A stretch of 64,000 nt of DNA from Lysobacter sp. (GCA_030151365.1 JASLDW010000016.1:1-64000); one strand, 5' to 3'; counted from the first letter of the stretch, positions 25,277 to 34,334 are shown. Program-made: numbers and translations. The notes: a model not told the origin generated them from the sequence alone.

Positions 25277-28200
25277 ATGAACTACCGGAAACGCCCGCTC
25301 TCCAATGCAATTTCCTCCGTCCTGATCGCAGGCGCGCTGCTAGTGTCGTTCGATGCCGCCGCGCAGCAGAAGGAATTCCACATTCCGGCCGACAGCGCGG
25401 CCAAAACGCTACCCGAATACGCGCGCCAGGCTGGCGTGCAGATCGTGGCGCCGGCGAAGGAACTGAAAGACATCCGCACTCCGGCGATTTCGGGCATGCA
25501 GGATGCGCGCGCCGCACTGCAGACCTTGTTGCGTGGAACCGGCCTGAAAGTGATTCGTGATGACGGTGCCGTCATCACGCTCGTTCGCGACGACAACAGC
25601 AGCAAAGGCGGCGGCCCGGCCCCGGCCACCGTAGGCGAGGCGTCGGGGCAGGGCACGCCAGTCGCCACCGCGGCGCCCGAAGCGGAAAAGAACAGCACGC
25701 TGGGTTCGGTGCAGGTGACCGGTTCGCGCATCATGAGCAAGGTCGACACCGAAACGGCGCAGCCGATCGAGACCATCTCGCGCGAGGACATCGATCGTTC
25801 CGGCCTGCGCTCCGTCGGCGATTTGCTGCAGGCCTCGCCGGCGGCCGGCGCACCGGCCGCGAGCCGCACCCGCGTGCAATCCGACAGCGAGGAGGCGGGC
25901 GGCACCTATGTCGACCTGCGCAATGTCGGCGCGCAGCGCACGCTGATCCTGGTCAATGGCCAGCGCCTCGGTACGACGACCGGCGGTTACGCCGATGTCT
26001 CGCTGATTCCGTCGGCGACGGTGCAGCGCGTCGAAATCCTGAAGGACGGCGCATCCGCGGTCTATGGTTCCGACGCGATCGCGGGCGTGGTCAATATCAT
26101 CACCCGCCGCGGTTTCAATGGCGGTTCGGCCAATGTCTACTGGGGCCGTTACAGCGAGGGCGATGGCCGCACGCGCTCGGTCGACCTGTCCTACGGCCTG
26201 AAGCGTGCGCGTGGCTGGTTGAGCGGCACCCTGCAATACACCGATGAAGATCCGGTGTGGGCGTCGGATCGTCCGTACAGCGCCTATCCCAGTGGTTCGT
26301 TGCATCCGACCACCGGTCTCTCCGCGATCAACCAGCGCGGCACGCTGATCGATCCCGCCCTCGGGCAGATGACGGTCAATCCCGGCGCCGATCCGCGCAA
26401 CATCGCCAACTTCCACCGCACCGTCGTTTCCGATTACAGCAACGTGACCGAACAGCAGACGCTGAAGACCGGCATGAAGCGCAAGTCGGCGTTCATCGAC
26501 GGCGGTTTCGAGGTCAGCGATCGCCTGACCCTGCGCGGCAGCGCGCTGTACAGCGTGCGCGACACCTTTCGCAACATCCCGGGCTATCCGTATCGTTCCA
26601 ACGTCTGGGGCGCGCTGAACGCGCCGCTGTCGATCGACAGCTATTACAACCCGGTCGGCAACCAGAGCGGCGTCGCCAGTCCGCGCGCGCTGAACTACCA
26701 GCGCCGCACCTGGGAGGTCCCGCGTTCGGGCAACAACAAGGTGACGACGATGCGTGCCAACGTGTTGCTGGAAGGCAACTTCGACTGGCGCGGGCGCACC
26801 CTGTTCTGGGACGCGGGTTATCTCTACAACCGCCTGCGCACCGACAAGACCGGCACCGGCGACCTCAACCTGCGCAACGTGCAACTGGCCTCCGGTCCGT
26901 CGTACTACAACCCGGCGACCAAGCGGGCGGAGTGCGGAACCGCGGCCGCGCCGATCGCCTACGGCAGCGGCGCCGGACAGTGCGTGCCGTGGAATCCGCT
27001 CGCGCCGTATGGCGGCGGTTATCCGGGAACGCTGGCCGACCCGGTGCTGCGCGCTTTCCTGGTGCCGGACAACCTCGATACCGGCGTCACCGAAACGCGT
27101 AGCCTGACCGCCAACTTGACCGGCACCTTGTTCACGTTCGATACCGGCGATCTCGCCTTCGCCGCAGGCTTCGAGTCCCGGCGCGAACATGGCACGTTCA
27201 CGCCGAGCCTGCAGAAGCAGCGTGGCGAGACCACCAATACGCGCAAGTTGCCCACCGAGGGTGGTTATCGCGCCAACGAAGCCTATCTCGAACTGAAGAT
27301 CCCGTTGCTCAAGGACAAGCCGTTCGCGCGCGTGCTGAGCATGGATGTGGCGACGCGCTATTCCAAATACGATGTGTTCGGCAGCACCACCAATTCCAAG
27401 ATCGGCATCGAATGGCGCCCGAGCAGCGAAGTGATGGTGCGCGCGAACTGGGGCGAGGGCTTCCGTGCGCCGACGATCAATGACCTGTTCGGCGGCGCAC
27501 AGGACTTCTTCCCGGTCTATACCGACCCTTGCGATAGCCGCTTCGGCGTCGCCAGGTCGTCGCCCGCCTGCCTCGCGGCGGTACCGGCCGGTTACCGCCA
27601 GGTCGCTTCCGGCGGCGTTCCCGCATCCAGTCCCAACGTGCAGTCCAACCTCGCCTTCATTTCCGGTTCCAATCCCGATACGCAGCCGGAAACCTCCACG
27701 ACGACGACGCTGGGCATCGTCTACAGCCCGAAGTGGGTCAGGGGCTTGGGCGTCACCCTCGACTGGTGGAAGATCAACATCGAACACGCGATCGTGCAGA
27801 ACACGCCGACCGACATCCTCAACGACTGCTATGTGCGCAACATCGGTACGGCGTGCAAGGCATTCACCCGCGATGCGGCCACCGGCGAAATCACCACGTT
27901 GAATTACGCCTTCACCAATGCCGGTTGGCTGAAGACCGCCGGTTACGACCTCGGCGTCAACTACCGTCTGCCGACGATGGCGATCGGCGACATCAAGTTC
28001 GAGTGGAACAGTAGCTACACCAAGTACCGCAACATCAAGGCCAACGACCTGGCGGCCACGCCCATCAACCACACCACCAGTTTCGGCCCGAACTTCCGCC
28101 TCCGTTCCAATTTCACCACCGACTGGTCCAAGGGCGTGTTCGGCGTGATGTGGCGCGTGCGCTACTTCTCGGCGATCAAGGAACCGTGCGCGTTCGACCT

Positions 28201-28465
28201 GGCCGGTGGTCCCGAATGCAACCAGCCGAACTTCATTTCGACCTACACCGGCCGCCAGCCGTTGCGCCGGGTCGGGCCGACGGTGTTCAACGACATGCAG
28301 ATGCGGGTGAAGCTGCCGTGGAACGGGATGCTGATGGTTGGCGCCAACAACGTCCTCGACAAGGTCGGGCCGACGCTGTACTCCCGCCCCAACAGCGACT
28401 TCTCGTACTACGGCGGTTTCGACCTCGGCCGCATGGTCTACGCGCAATACCAGCAGAAGTTCTGA
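25277..28465 (+). CDS. TonB-dependent outer-membrane receptor with N-terminal signalling (STN) domain
   Basis: A 1062-residue receptor. The signal peptide ends near residue 29 (FDAAAQ-Q). The STN domain spans about 31-105 (FHIPADSAAKTLPEYARQAG...LQTLLRGTGLKVIRDDGAVI); this domain contacts FecR-type proteins and makes the receptor signal. After a Gly/Pro linker comes the plug (VQVTGSRI, ETISREDIDRSGLRSVGDLL, VEILKDGASAVYGSDAIAGV) and a large beta-barrel ending in an aromatic residue (YAQYQQKF). The FecI/FecR genes lie upstream and two paralogous solute-binding proteins lie immediately downstream (14 bp and then ATGA overlap). The ligand is therefore likely taken up or sensed with those binding proteins rather than being a standard siderophore. 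No iron-transport gene is present. Confidence 0.93.
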   Translation: MNYRKRPLSNAISSVLIAGALLVSFDAAAQQKEFHIPADSAAKTLPEYARQAGVQIVAPAKELKDIRTPAISGMQDARAALQTLLRGTGLKVIRDDGAVITLVRDDNSSKGGGPAPATVGEASGQGTPVATAAPEAEKNSTLGSVQVTGSRIMSKVDTETAQPIETISREDIDRSGLRSVGDLLQASPAAGAPAASRTRVQSDSEEAGGTYVDLRNVGAQRTLILVNGQRLGTTTGGYADVSLIPSATVQRVEILKDGASAVYGSDAIAGVVNIITRRGFNGGSANVYWGRYSEGDGRTRSVDLSYGLKRARGWLSGTLQYTDEDPVWASDRPYSAYPSGSLHPTTGLSAINQRGTLIDPALGQMTVNPGADPRNIANFHRTVVSDYSNVTEQQTLKTGMKRKSAFIDGGFEVSDRLTLRGSALYSVRDTFRNIPGYPYRSNVWGALNAPLSIDSYYNPVGNQSGVASPRALNYQRRTWEVPRSGNNKVTTMRANVLLEGNFDWRGRTLFWDAGYLYNRLRTDKTGTGDLNLRNVQLASGPSYYNPATKRAECGTAAAPIAYGSGAGQCVPWNPLAPYGGGYPGTLADPVLRAFLVPDNLDTGVTETRSLTANLTGTLFTFDTGDLAFAAGFESRREHGTFTPSLQKQRGETTNTRKLPTEGGYRANEAYLELKIPLLKDKPFARVLSMDVATRYSKYDVFGSTTNSKIGIEWRPSSEVMVRANWGEGFRAPTINDLFGGAQDFFPVYTDPCDSRFGVARSSPACLAAVPAGYRQVASGGVPASSPNVQSNLAFISGSNPDTQPETSTTTTLGIVYSPKWVRGLGVTLDWWKINIEHAIVQNTPTDILNDCYVRNIGTACKAFTRDAATGEITTLNYAFTNAGWLKTAGYDLGVNYRLPTMAIGDIKFEWNSSYTKYRNIKANDLAATPINHTTSFGPNFRLRSNFTTDWSKGVFGVMWRVRYFSAIKEPCAFDLAGGPECNQPNFISTYTGRQPLRRVGPTVFNDMQMRVKLPWNGMLMVGANNVLDKVGPTLYSRPNSDFSYYGGFDLGRMVYAQYQQKF

Positions 28466-28479
28466 CGGAGGGCATTTCG

Positions 28480-29607
28480 ATGGACAAATCCAGACGCGGT
28501 TTCTGCGCGGTATTGGGCTCGGCGGCGGTGCTGTCGACCGCGACGGCGATGGCGGGCGCGCTTGCGCCGGTCGCGGCCAGTGCGGCGGACGCGATGCAAC
28601 CAAAGGCCGCGGGCCAACGAGTGAAAATCCGCTTGCTGATGAACTCGCCGCTGTCCGGGCCGCATGCGTTCTTCTGCCTCGCGCATGAACGCGGCTATTT
28701 CGCCCAGGCCGGGCTCGACGTGGAATTCGTCGGCGGCGACGGCGCGGCATCGGTGGTGCCGCGCATTGCCCAGGAAGGATTCGACGGCGGCTACGGCGAT
28801 CTCTGCGCGTTGATCAAGCTGGCCGGACTGCGACCCGACAACTGCCCGGTCGCGGTGCACGTCGCGTTCAACCAGACGCCGCTGACGATCGGCGTGCGCA
28901 AGGATGGCCCGATCCGCGGCCCGAAGGATCTCGAAGGCAAGGTGATCGGCGGGCATCCGATCGACGCCGCGATCGAGGCCTTCCCGCCGTATGCGATGGC
29001 GGCCGGCGTCGATGCATCGAAGGTATCGATCCTGCGCTCGACCACCAGCATGACCACGCTTGGCGAGGACGTGCTCAACGGCCATACCGACGGCGTCTTC
29101 GGCTTCGTCCACACCATCATCGCGGCGCTGGCGGCGAAGAACATCGATGGCTGGGCCGGCTTGCGCTTCCTCGAATACCGCGATTTCGTGCCCGACCTCT
29201 ACGGCAACGCGCTGATGCTCACGCCGAAGTTCCTCAAGGCGCATCCGGACGCGGCGCGCGCGCTGGTGGCGGCGGTGAACCGTGGCATCGTCGAGACCCT
29301 GGCCGATCCCAAGGCGGCGCTGGAAGCCACCCGCAAGATGGCGCCGAAGTTCGCCGACCATGTCGACGGCCCGCGCCTGATGGGCACGCTCAACGTCGAG
29401 ATGGCGCACCCGGAAGCGCAGAGGATCGGCATCGGCGACATCGACGACGGTCGCCTGCAGCGTTCGATCCGGATGCTGGCGGAATCCTGCCGCCTGCCGC
29501 GCATGCCCAAGCCGGAGGAAATCTTCACCCGTGCCTGTCTGCCGCCACTGGTCGAACGCGCGCGTCCGCTCAAGTCGTCGTCGACGCACTCGGAGGGCAA
29601 GGCATGA
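28480..29607 (+). CDS. SsuA/THI5-like solute-binding protein with Tat signal
   Basis: A 375-residue periplasmic protein. Its N-terminus MDKSRRGFCAVLGSAAVLS is a twin-arginine signal (SRRGFC), with cleavage probably near residue 37. The mature part shows the NMT1/SsuA pattern: RLLMNSPLSGPHAFFCLAHE, GYFAQAGLDVEFVGGDGA, FDGGYGDLCALIK, then a two-lobe alpha/beta fold. It is preceded by a good GGAGG site 14 bp after the receptor gene. It is clearly paralogous to the next gene, sharing RFLEYRDFVPDLYGNALMLT-type and GIGDIDDGRLQ segments. No ABC permease or ATPase is adjacent, so it may pass ligand to a distant transporter or serve in sensing. Tat export suggests folding or cofactor loading in the cytoplasm. 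Confidence 0.82.
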   Translation: MDKSRRGFCAVLGSAAVLSTATAMAGALAPVAASAADAMQPKAAGQRVKIRLLMNSPLSGPHAFFCLAHERGYFAQAGLDVEFVGGDGAASVVPRIAQEGFDGGYGDLCALIKLAGLRPDNCPVAVHVAFNQTPLTIGVRKDGPIRGPKDLEGKVIGGHPIDAAIEAFPPYAMAAGVDASKVSILRSTTSMTTLGEDVLNGHTDGVFGFVHTIIAALAAKNIDGWAGLRFLEYRDFVPDLYGNALMLTPKFLKAHPDAARALVAAVNRGIVETLADPKAALEATRKMAPKFADHVDGPRLMGTLNVEMAHPEAQRIGIGDIDDGRLQRSIRMLAESCRLPRMPKPEEIFTRACLPPLVERARPLKSSSTHSEGKA

Positions 29608-30674
29608 AGACGTCGAACATCGTTGCCGCGCTGGCGGGATTGGTGCTGCTCGCAGGATGCGTCCACGCCGGGACGGCCGCGCAAGCGACTGCCGCGACGC
29701 CTTCGGCGAAGCCGGCGCCGCACAAGCTGCGCTTCCTGATGAATTCGGGCTATTCGGGCGCCAACACCTGGTTCCTGATCGCGCAGCAGCGCGGCTATTT
29801 CCGCGACGAAGGCATCGACGTCGAGTTCACCGATGGCCGCGGCGCATTCACCGCAGCGGGACGCATGATCGATGAAGGCTTCGACGCCGGTTATGGCGAT
29901 ATCCAGGCCACCTACGAGCAGGCCGCCAAGCGGCCGGGACAGGCGCCGATCGGCGTCTACATGGTGATGGACGTGTCGCCCTCGGTGATCATCCTGCCGG
30001 CGGCATCGAAGGTGTCGGATGCGAAGCAGTTGGCGGGCCTGACCATCACCGGTCACGGCACCGACGTCGCGCTCAACACCTTCGAGCAATTCGCCTCGAA
30101 GACGGGACTCGATCCGGCATCGGTCAAGGTCGTTCCCAACAACGGCACCTGGCCGGTGTTGATCGGCTTGCTGGATTCGCACGCCTCCGATGCATTGTTC
30201 GGCTATCTCTCCACCAGCACCGCGGCCATCCATGCCGCTGGCCAGCAGGTCGGCGATCGCCTGCGTTTCCTCAAGTTCCGCGACGCGGTGCCGGAACTTT
30301 ACGGTAGCGCGTTGATGGTCTCGCCGCGATTGTTGCGCGAGCAGCCGGACGTCGCGCGCGGGCTGGTGCGCGCGATCAATCGTGGCGTCATGGACGCGGT
30401 GTGCAAGCCCGACGAGGCGATCGCCCTGCTGGTCGCGCACGATCCCAAGGAGAAAGCCGCCGCCGAACTCGGGCGCCTGATGGACACGCTGGACGACATG
30501 GGCGGGCGTGATCGCATCCTGCGCGATGGCGTCGGCGACATCGATCCCGTGCGCATGCAGGCCGGCCTCGACCTGACGGTGAAGACGCGCCACCTGCCGC
30601 GCCAGCCAGCGCTGTCCGAGGTGTTCGACCGCAGCCTGTTGCCGGGCGTTTCCCAGCGCAGGACCTGCAGGTAA
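29604..30674 (+). CDS. SsuA/THI5-like solute-binding lipoprotein
   Basis: A 356-residue paralogue of the upstream gene, with a start that overlaps the previous stop (ATGA). The N-terminus ends in a lipobox (LVLLAGC, Cys19), so it is anchored to a membrane rather than free in the periplasm. Shared paralogue landmarks are RFLMNSGYSGANTWFLIAQQ, RGYFRDEGIDVEFTDGRGA, FDAGYGDIQATYE, FLKFRDAVPELYGSALMVS and GVGDIDPVRMQAGL. The pair looks like a tandem duplication that diverged in export route. Ligand-site residues differ in several places between the two, so they may bind related but different molecules. No permease or ATPase gene accompanies them. Confidence 0.82.
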   Translation: MKTSNIVAALAGLVLLAGCVHAGTAAQATAATPSAKPAPHKLRFLMNSGYSGANTWFLIAQQRGYFRDEGIDVEFTDGRGAFTAAGRMIDEGFDAGYGDIQATYEQAAKRPGQAPIGVYMVMDVSPSVIILPAASKVSDAKQLAGLTITGHGTDVALNTFEQFASKTGLDPASVKVVPNNGTWPVLIGLLDSHASDALFGYLSTSTAAIHAAGQQVGDRLRFLKFRDAVPELYGSALMVSPRLLREQPDVARGLVRAINRGVMDAVCKPDEAIALLVAHDPKEKAAAELGRLMDTLDDMGGRDRILRDGVGDIDPVRMQAGLDLTVKTRHLPRQPALSEVFDRSLLPGVSQRRTCR

Positions 30675-30717
30675 CGGCATCGGGGCGGTTAAAATGGTTC
30701 CCTTCGCAGGAGGAACC

Positions 30718-31638
30718 ATGGTCACCCATCGCCCCGTTTCCGTTTTCGGCGTTCCCACCGATATCGGTGCTGCCCATCGCGGGGCATCGATGGGGCCCGA
30801 GGCGTTGCGCGTCGCGCGCTTGGTCGAATCGATCGCGGCGCGCGGCATCGACATCCGCGACGAGGGCAACCTCGGCGGCCCGCGCAATCCGCTGACCAAG
30901 CCGGTCGACGGCTATCGCCACCTCGAGGAAGTGGTGGCGTGGAATCGCTCGATCATGGCGATGTCGACGCGCATCCTCGGCGAAGGCCGGATGCCGATCA
31001 TGCTCGGCGGCGACCATTGCTTGGCGATGGGATCGATCACCGCGGTCGCCGACCATTGCCGCGCCAACGGCAGGAAGCTGCGCGTGCTATGGCTGGATGC
31101 GCACGCCGATTTCAATACCCGTGACATCACGCCCAGCGGCAATCTCCACGGCATGCCGGTGGCCTGCCTGTGCGGACTCGGGCCGAAGGAACTGGTGGAG
31201 CTGGGCAGGCACGCGCCGGCGTTGCAGCCCGACCAGATCCGCCAGATCGGCATCCGCTCGGTCGATGCCGGCGAGAAGAGACTGGTGCGCGAACACGACC
31301 TCGACATCTACGACATGCGCTACATCGACGAGATCGGCATGCGCCGGGTGATGGAGGAAGTGCTGGAAGGCACCGACGCTGACACCCACCTGCACGTCAG
31401 TTTCGACGTCGACATGCTCGATCCGCACATCGCGCCGGGCACCGGCACCCGCGTGCCGGGTGGCGTCAACTATCGCGAAGCGCAGTTGATGATGGAAATG
31501 ATCGCGGACACCGGCCTGATGGGTTCGCTGGACCTGGTCGAAGTGAATCCCGCGCTCGACAAGCGCAATGCCACGGCGAAGCTCGCGGTCGACCTGGTGG
31601 AAAGCCTGTTCGGGAAGTCGACCCTGATGCGCGATTGA
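30718..31638 (+). CDS. rocF: Arginase
   Basis: A 306-residue ureohydrolase that hydrolyses L-arginine to ornithine and urea. All binuclear-manganese ligands are visible: H100 (GGDHC), D127, H129 and D131 (LDAHADFN), D230 and D232 (SFDVDMLD). The size and the DLVEVNP motif fit arginase (RocF) better than agmatinase. The ATG at 30718 follows an ideal AGGAGG 4 bp upstream; an in-frame ATG 24 bp earlier lacks such a site. It sits 43 bp after the solute-binding lipoprotein gene, so co-transcription is possible, although a TTAAAAT sequence at 30689-30695 could be a -10 of its own promoter. Confidence 0.93.
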   Translation: MVTHRPVSVFGVPTDIGAAHRGASMGPEALRVARLVESIAARGIDIRDEGNLGGPRNPLTKPVDGYRHLEEVVAWNRSIMAMSTRILGEGRMPIMLGGDHCLAMGSITAVADHCRANGRKLRVLWLDAHADFNTRDITPSGNLHGMPVACLCGLGPKELVELGRHAPALQPDQIRQIGIRSVDAGEKRLVREHDLDIYDMRYIDEIGMRRVMEEVLEGTDADTHLHVSFDVDMLDPHIAPGTGTRVPGGVNYREAQLMMEMIADTGLMGSLDLVEVNPALDKRNATAKLAVDLVESLFGKSTLMRD

Positions 31639-31827
31639 ACGCGCGCGATGCGGAATGCCCCATCCATGTGACAAACCCGCGGCTGAACGGCCTTGCGCGT
31701 TCATCTAATGCAATGCGGCGCGCATACTTTTTTCCAACGGCAAGTTCACCAATCCGGAATTGTTGCTCCAACAAAATCGTTTCGTGATCGACGCGGTGAT
31801 CGCGCCGACGCCAACGAGGAGCAAGCA

Positions 31828-32028
31828 ATGAACAAAGACATCATTTCCGGCAAGTGGGAACAGGTGAAGGGCAGCGCCCAGGCCAAGTGGGGCAAGCTCA
31901 CCAACGATGACCTCGACGTCGCACAGGGCGATGCCAAGTACCTCGCCGGCCGCCTGCAGGAGCGTTATGGCTGGCAACAGGACCAGGCGCAGCGCGAAGT
32001 CGACGAATTCCAGAAAACGTTGCAATGA
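31828..32028 (+). CDS. CsbD/YjbJ-family stress protein
   Basis: A 66-residue hydrophilic helical protein of the CsbD family (MNKDIISGKWEQVKGSAQAK...LAGRLQERYGWQQDQA), close in length to E. coli YjbJ (69 residues). Such proteins are abundant under general stress or in stationary phase; the biochemical role is unknown. A GAGGAG ribosome-binding site precedes the ATG. The 189-bp upstream gap contains the promoter region but no further gene. The next gene converges on it. Confidence 0.9.
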   Translation: MNKDIISGKWEQVKGSAQAKWGKLTNDDLDVAQGDAKYLAGRLQERYGWQQDQAQREVDEFQKTLQ

Positions 32029-32059
32029 CGCAACAGGTTCCGTGTCCTCGGAACGCAGC

Positions 32060-32084
32060 GATGGGCCGTGTGGAGCGGCCCATC
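32060..32084. terminator. Hairpin between convergent genes
   Basis: A perfect 9-bp stem GATGGGCCG / CGGCCCATC with loop TGTGGAG, located between the csbD-like gene and the convergent secreted-protein gene. It lacks a clear T tract on either strand, so it may be a weak bidirectional terminator. Confidence 0.5.
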
Positions 32085-32094
32085 TTGCAGGCGA

Positions 32095-32913
32095 TCAATC
32101 GCCGCGCGGCGGGTCGGGGACGAAGCCGCCGGGGAACGGCTGCGGACGGCGGCGGATCGGTGGATGCCAGTTGGGAATCACGCCAATCCGGCGCAGGGTC
32201 GCGACATCGTCGTAGCGCACGCTGACCACTTCGGCGGGGCGATTGCTCGCGCGACGGAAGGTCGTCGAGTCCACCGGAGACCATTGCGAGTCGCCATGAC
32301 CGGTACCGATGCGTTGTGGCGCATTGCGCGACTCCGCCATCGGGGCTGCGGCATCCGCAGTGGACGAGGCTTCGCCGCGCGCCTTCGCGGCACCTTCGTG
32401 CGAGCGTGATTGACTGATTGGCGGTGGCATCGGTTGCACGAATACCGGCCGCATGCGGCGTTCGCGGAACACGGCCGCGCCGATCACGCCGATGTTGTCG
32501 GGGCGCCCGGTGCGCGCGGCATAGCTGTCGTCGACATCGGTGAACACGAATTGCGCGACGCGCTGCATCGACTTGCGCCAGCCATCGATCTCGGCGCTCT
32601 GGCCGGGTTCGAGCACATAGCCGGATTGTTCGGTCGCCGCGGTCTGTCCGCTGATCGCGTTGACGCCGTCGACCGACAGCACCACCAGCAGGCGTTCTCT
32701 CGAGGTATTGGTCAGGCGCACCGAATAGCGGTGGCCGGGTGCGCCGGGCACCCACGTATCGCCGCGATGACGGTATTCCGGCAGGGTCGCGCCGGTGTCG
32801 CGATCGACGATCGAGAGATCGAGCCAGTCGCCGGCGCGGGCGATGCCCGGGGTGACGGCCAGCGGGGCAAGCGCGAGCAGGCAGGCGCAGGATAGCGGGA
32901 TGGGGCGGGGCAT
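32095..32913 (-). CDS. Secreted protein of unknown function
   Basis: A 272-residue protein with a signal peptide (MPRPIPLSCACLLALAPLAVTPGIARA-GD). The ATG at 32913 is preferred over one 33 bp upstream because it starts the signal and follows ACGGAGACC. The mature N-terminal half looks like a beta-rich domain (DLSIVDRDTGATLPEYRHRGDTW, YSVRLTNTSRERLLVVLSVDGVNAISG, GQSAEIDGWRKSMQRVAQFVFT). This resembles proteins that describe surface-attached structural subunits, but I do not recognise a named family. The second half is Pro/Arg-rich and probably disordered. It is divergent from trpS and convergent with the csbD-like gene. Confidence 0.6.
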   Translation of the reverse strand: MPRPIPLSCACLLALAPLAVTPGIARAGDWLDLSIVDRDTGATLPEYRHRGDTWVPGAPGHRYSVRLTNTSRERLLVVLSVDGVNAISGQTAATEQSGYVLEPGQSAEIDGWRKSMQRVAQFVFTDVDDSYAARTGRPDNIGVIGAAVFRERRMRPVFVQPMPPPISQSRSHEGAAKARGEASSTADAAAPMAESRNAPQRIGTGHGDSQWSPVDSTTFRRASNRPAEVVSVRYDDVATLRRIGVIPNWHPPIRRRPQPFPGGFVPDPPRGD

Positions 32914-33020
32914 GGCTGGTCTCCGTGGGGATCCTTTGACCTGCAACGCACCGGGGCGGGGAACGGGGTTGGCCGTTACACTGGCGGCACACGATTTGCC
33001 ATTCGATTCGCCATCCGTTC

Positions 33021-34334
33021 ATGGACAACCGCAAGACCCGCATCCTCACCGGCATTACCACGTCCGGCACGCCCCATCTCGGCAACTACGTCGGCGCGAT
33101 CCGCCCGGCGATCGCCGCCAGTCGCGCCGACGATGCCGAGAGCTTCTATTTCCTCGCCGACCTGCACAGCCTGATCAAGGCCCAGGATCCGGCGCGCACC
33201 CAGCGTTCGACGCTGGAGATCGCCGCGAGCTGGCTGGCCTGCGGACTCGATCCCGAACGCGTGTGGTTCTATCGCCAGAGCGACATCCCCGAGATCAGCG
33301 AACTCACCTGGTACCTGACCTGCGTCGCCGGCAAGGGCATCCTCAATCGCGCCCACGCCTACAAGGCGGCGGTCGACAAGAATCGCGCCGAAGGCGAGGA
33401 CGACGATGCCGGCGTGACCGCGGGCCTCTTCATGTATCCGGTGCTGATGGGCGCCGACATCCTGATCTTCAACGCAGACCAGGTGCCGGTCGGTCGCGAC
33501 CAGATCCAGCACATCGAGATGGCGCGCGATTTCGGCCAGCGCTTCAACCACATCTACGGCCGCGAATACTTCACCTTGCCGGAAGCATTGGTGGACGAGG
33601 AAGTCGCCACGCTCTCCGGCCTCGACGGTCGCAAGATGAGCAAGAGCTACAACAACACCATCCCGTTGTTCGCGCCGCGCGAGCAGTTGAAGAAACTGGT
33701 GTTCTCGGTGCTCACCGATTCGCGCGCACCGGGCGAGCCGAAGGAGGCCGAGGGTTCGCCGCTGTTCCAGTTGTACAAGGTATTCGCGAGCGCCGAGGAA
33801 ACCGCGGCCTTCGCGCGCGCCTACGCCGACGGCATCGGCTGGGGTGATGCCAAGCAGCAGGTGTTCGAAGTAGTGGATCGCGAGATCGCGCCGCTGCGCG
33901 AACGCTACGAGGCGTTGATTGCGCGTCCGCAGGATATCGAAGTGATCCTGCGCGATGGCGCGAAGCGTTTGCGCGAGCGCTACGCGATGCCGTTCATCGC
34001 CGAGTTGCGTGCAGCGGTCGGCTTGCGCGACCTGTCGACCACGAGCGCGGTCGTCGATTCAGGAGATGACGCGCCTGCCGAAGCGCCGGTGCCGACCTTC
34101 AAGCAGTACCGCGAAGCCGACGGCAAGTTCTACTTCAAGCTGATGCAGGGCGATCGCCTGCTGCTGACCAGCATCGGTTTCGATTCGCCGCGCGATGCCG
34201 GCCGGCGCGTCGCCGCGATGAAGGAAGGCGCGCTGGAAGGCAACGAAGACTTCCGGCTCGCCGATGGCGTCAGCAGCGATGAAGTGAACGCCGCATTGGC
34301 GCGTTTCGTCGCCGCGCAGCTCACGCAAGACTGA
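33021..34334 (+). CDS. trpS: Tryptophanyl-tRNA synthetase with C-terminal YegP-like extension
   Basis: A 437-residue class I synthetase that charges tRNA-Trp. The ATP site motifs are GTPHLGN (16-22, HIGH equivalent) and KMSKS (205-209). Typical TrpS is about 330-340 residues; here about 95 extra residues follow. Residues about 357-400 (FKQYREADGKFYFKLMQGDR and following) closely match one repeat of the YegP/DUF1508 fold, which in E. coli is a separate small protein. The fusion appears complete and in frame. The role of the added domain is unknown; it could be for stability or RNA contact. Such longer TrpS forms may be usual in this bacterial group. Confidence 0.95.
   Translation: MDNRKTRILTGITTSGTPHLGNYVGAIRPAIAASRADDAESFYFLADLHSLIKAQDPARTQRSTLEIAASWLACGLDPERVWFYRQSDIPEISELTWYLTCVAGKGILNRAHAYKAAVDKNRAEGEDDDAGVTAGLFMYPVLMGADILIFNADQVPVGRDQIQHIEMARDFGQRFNHIYGREYFTLPEALVDEEVATLSGLDGRKMSKSYNNTIPLFAPREQLKKLVFSVLTDSRAPGEPKEAEGSPLFQLYKVFASAEETAAFARAYADGIGWGDAKQQVFEVVDREIAPLRERYEALIARPQDIEVILRDGAKRLRERYAMPFIAELRAAVGLRDLSTTSAVVDSGDDAPAEAPVPTFKQYREADGKFYFKLMQGDRLLLTSIGFDSPRDAGRRVAAMKEGALEGNEDFRLADGVSSDEVNAALARFVAAQLTQD

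Noticed and set aside
25409..28750. Over 1100-codon frame antisense to the TonB receptor
   Set aside because: The plus strand has the STN, plug and barrel motifs; the antisense product is Arg/Val-rich without domains.
30694..30717. Upstream in-frame ATG for arginase
   Set aside because: The AGGAGG site is placed for the ATG at 30718, and the extra eight residues do not match the family.
31639..31827. Possible small RNA or extra gene upstream of csbD
   Set aside because: No consistent hairpin with T tract or coding frame was seen in the 189-bp gap.
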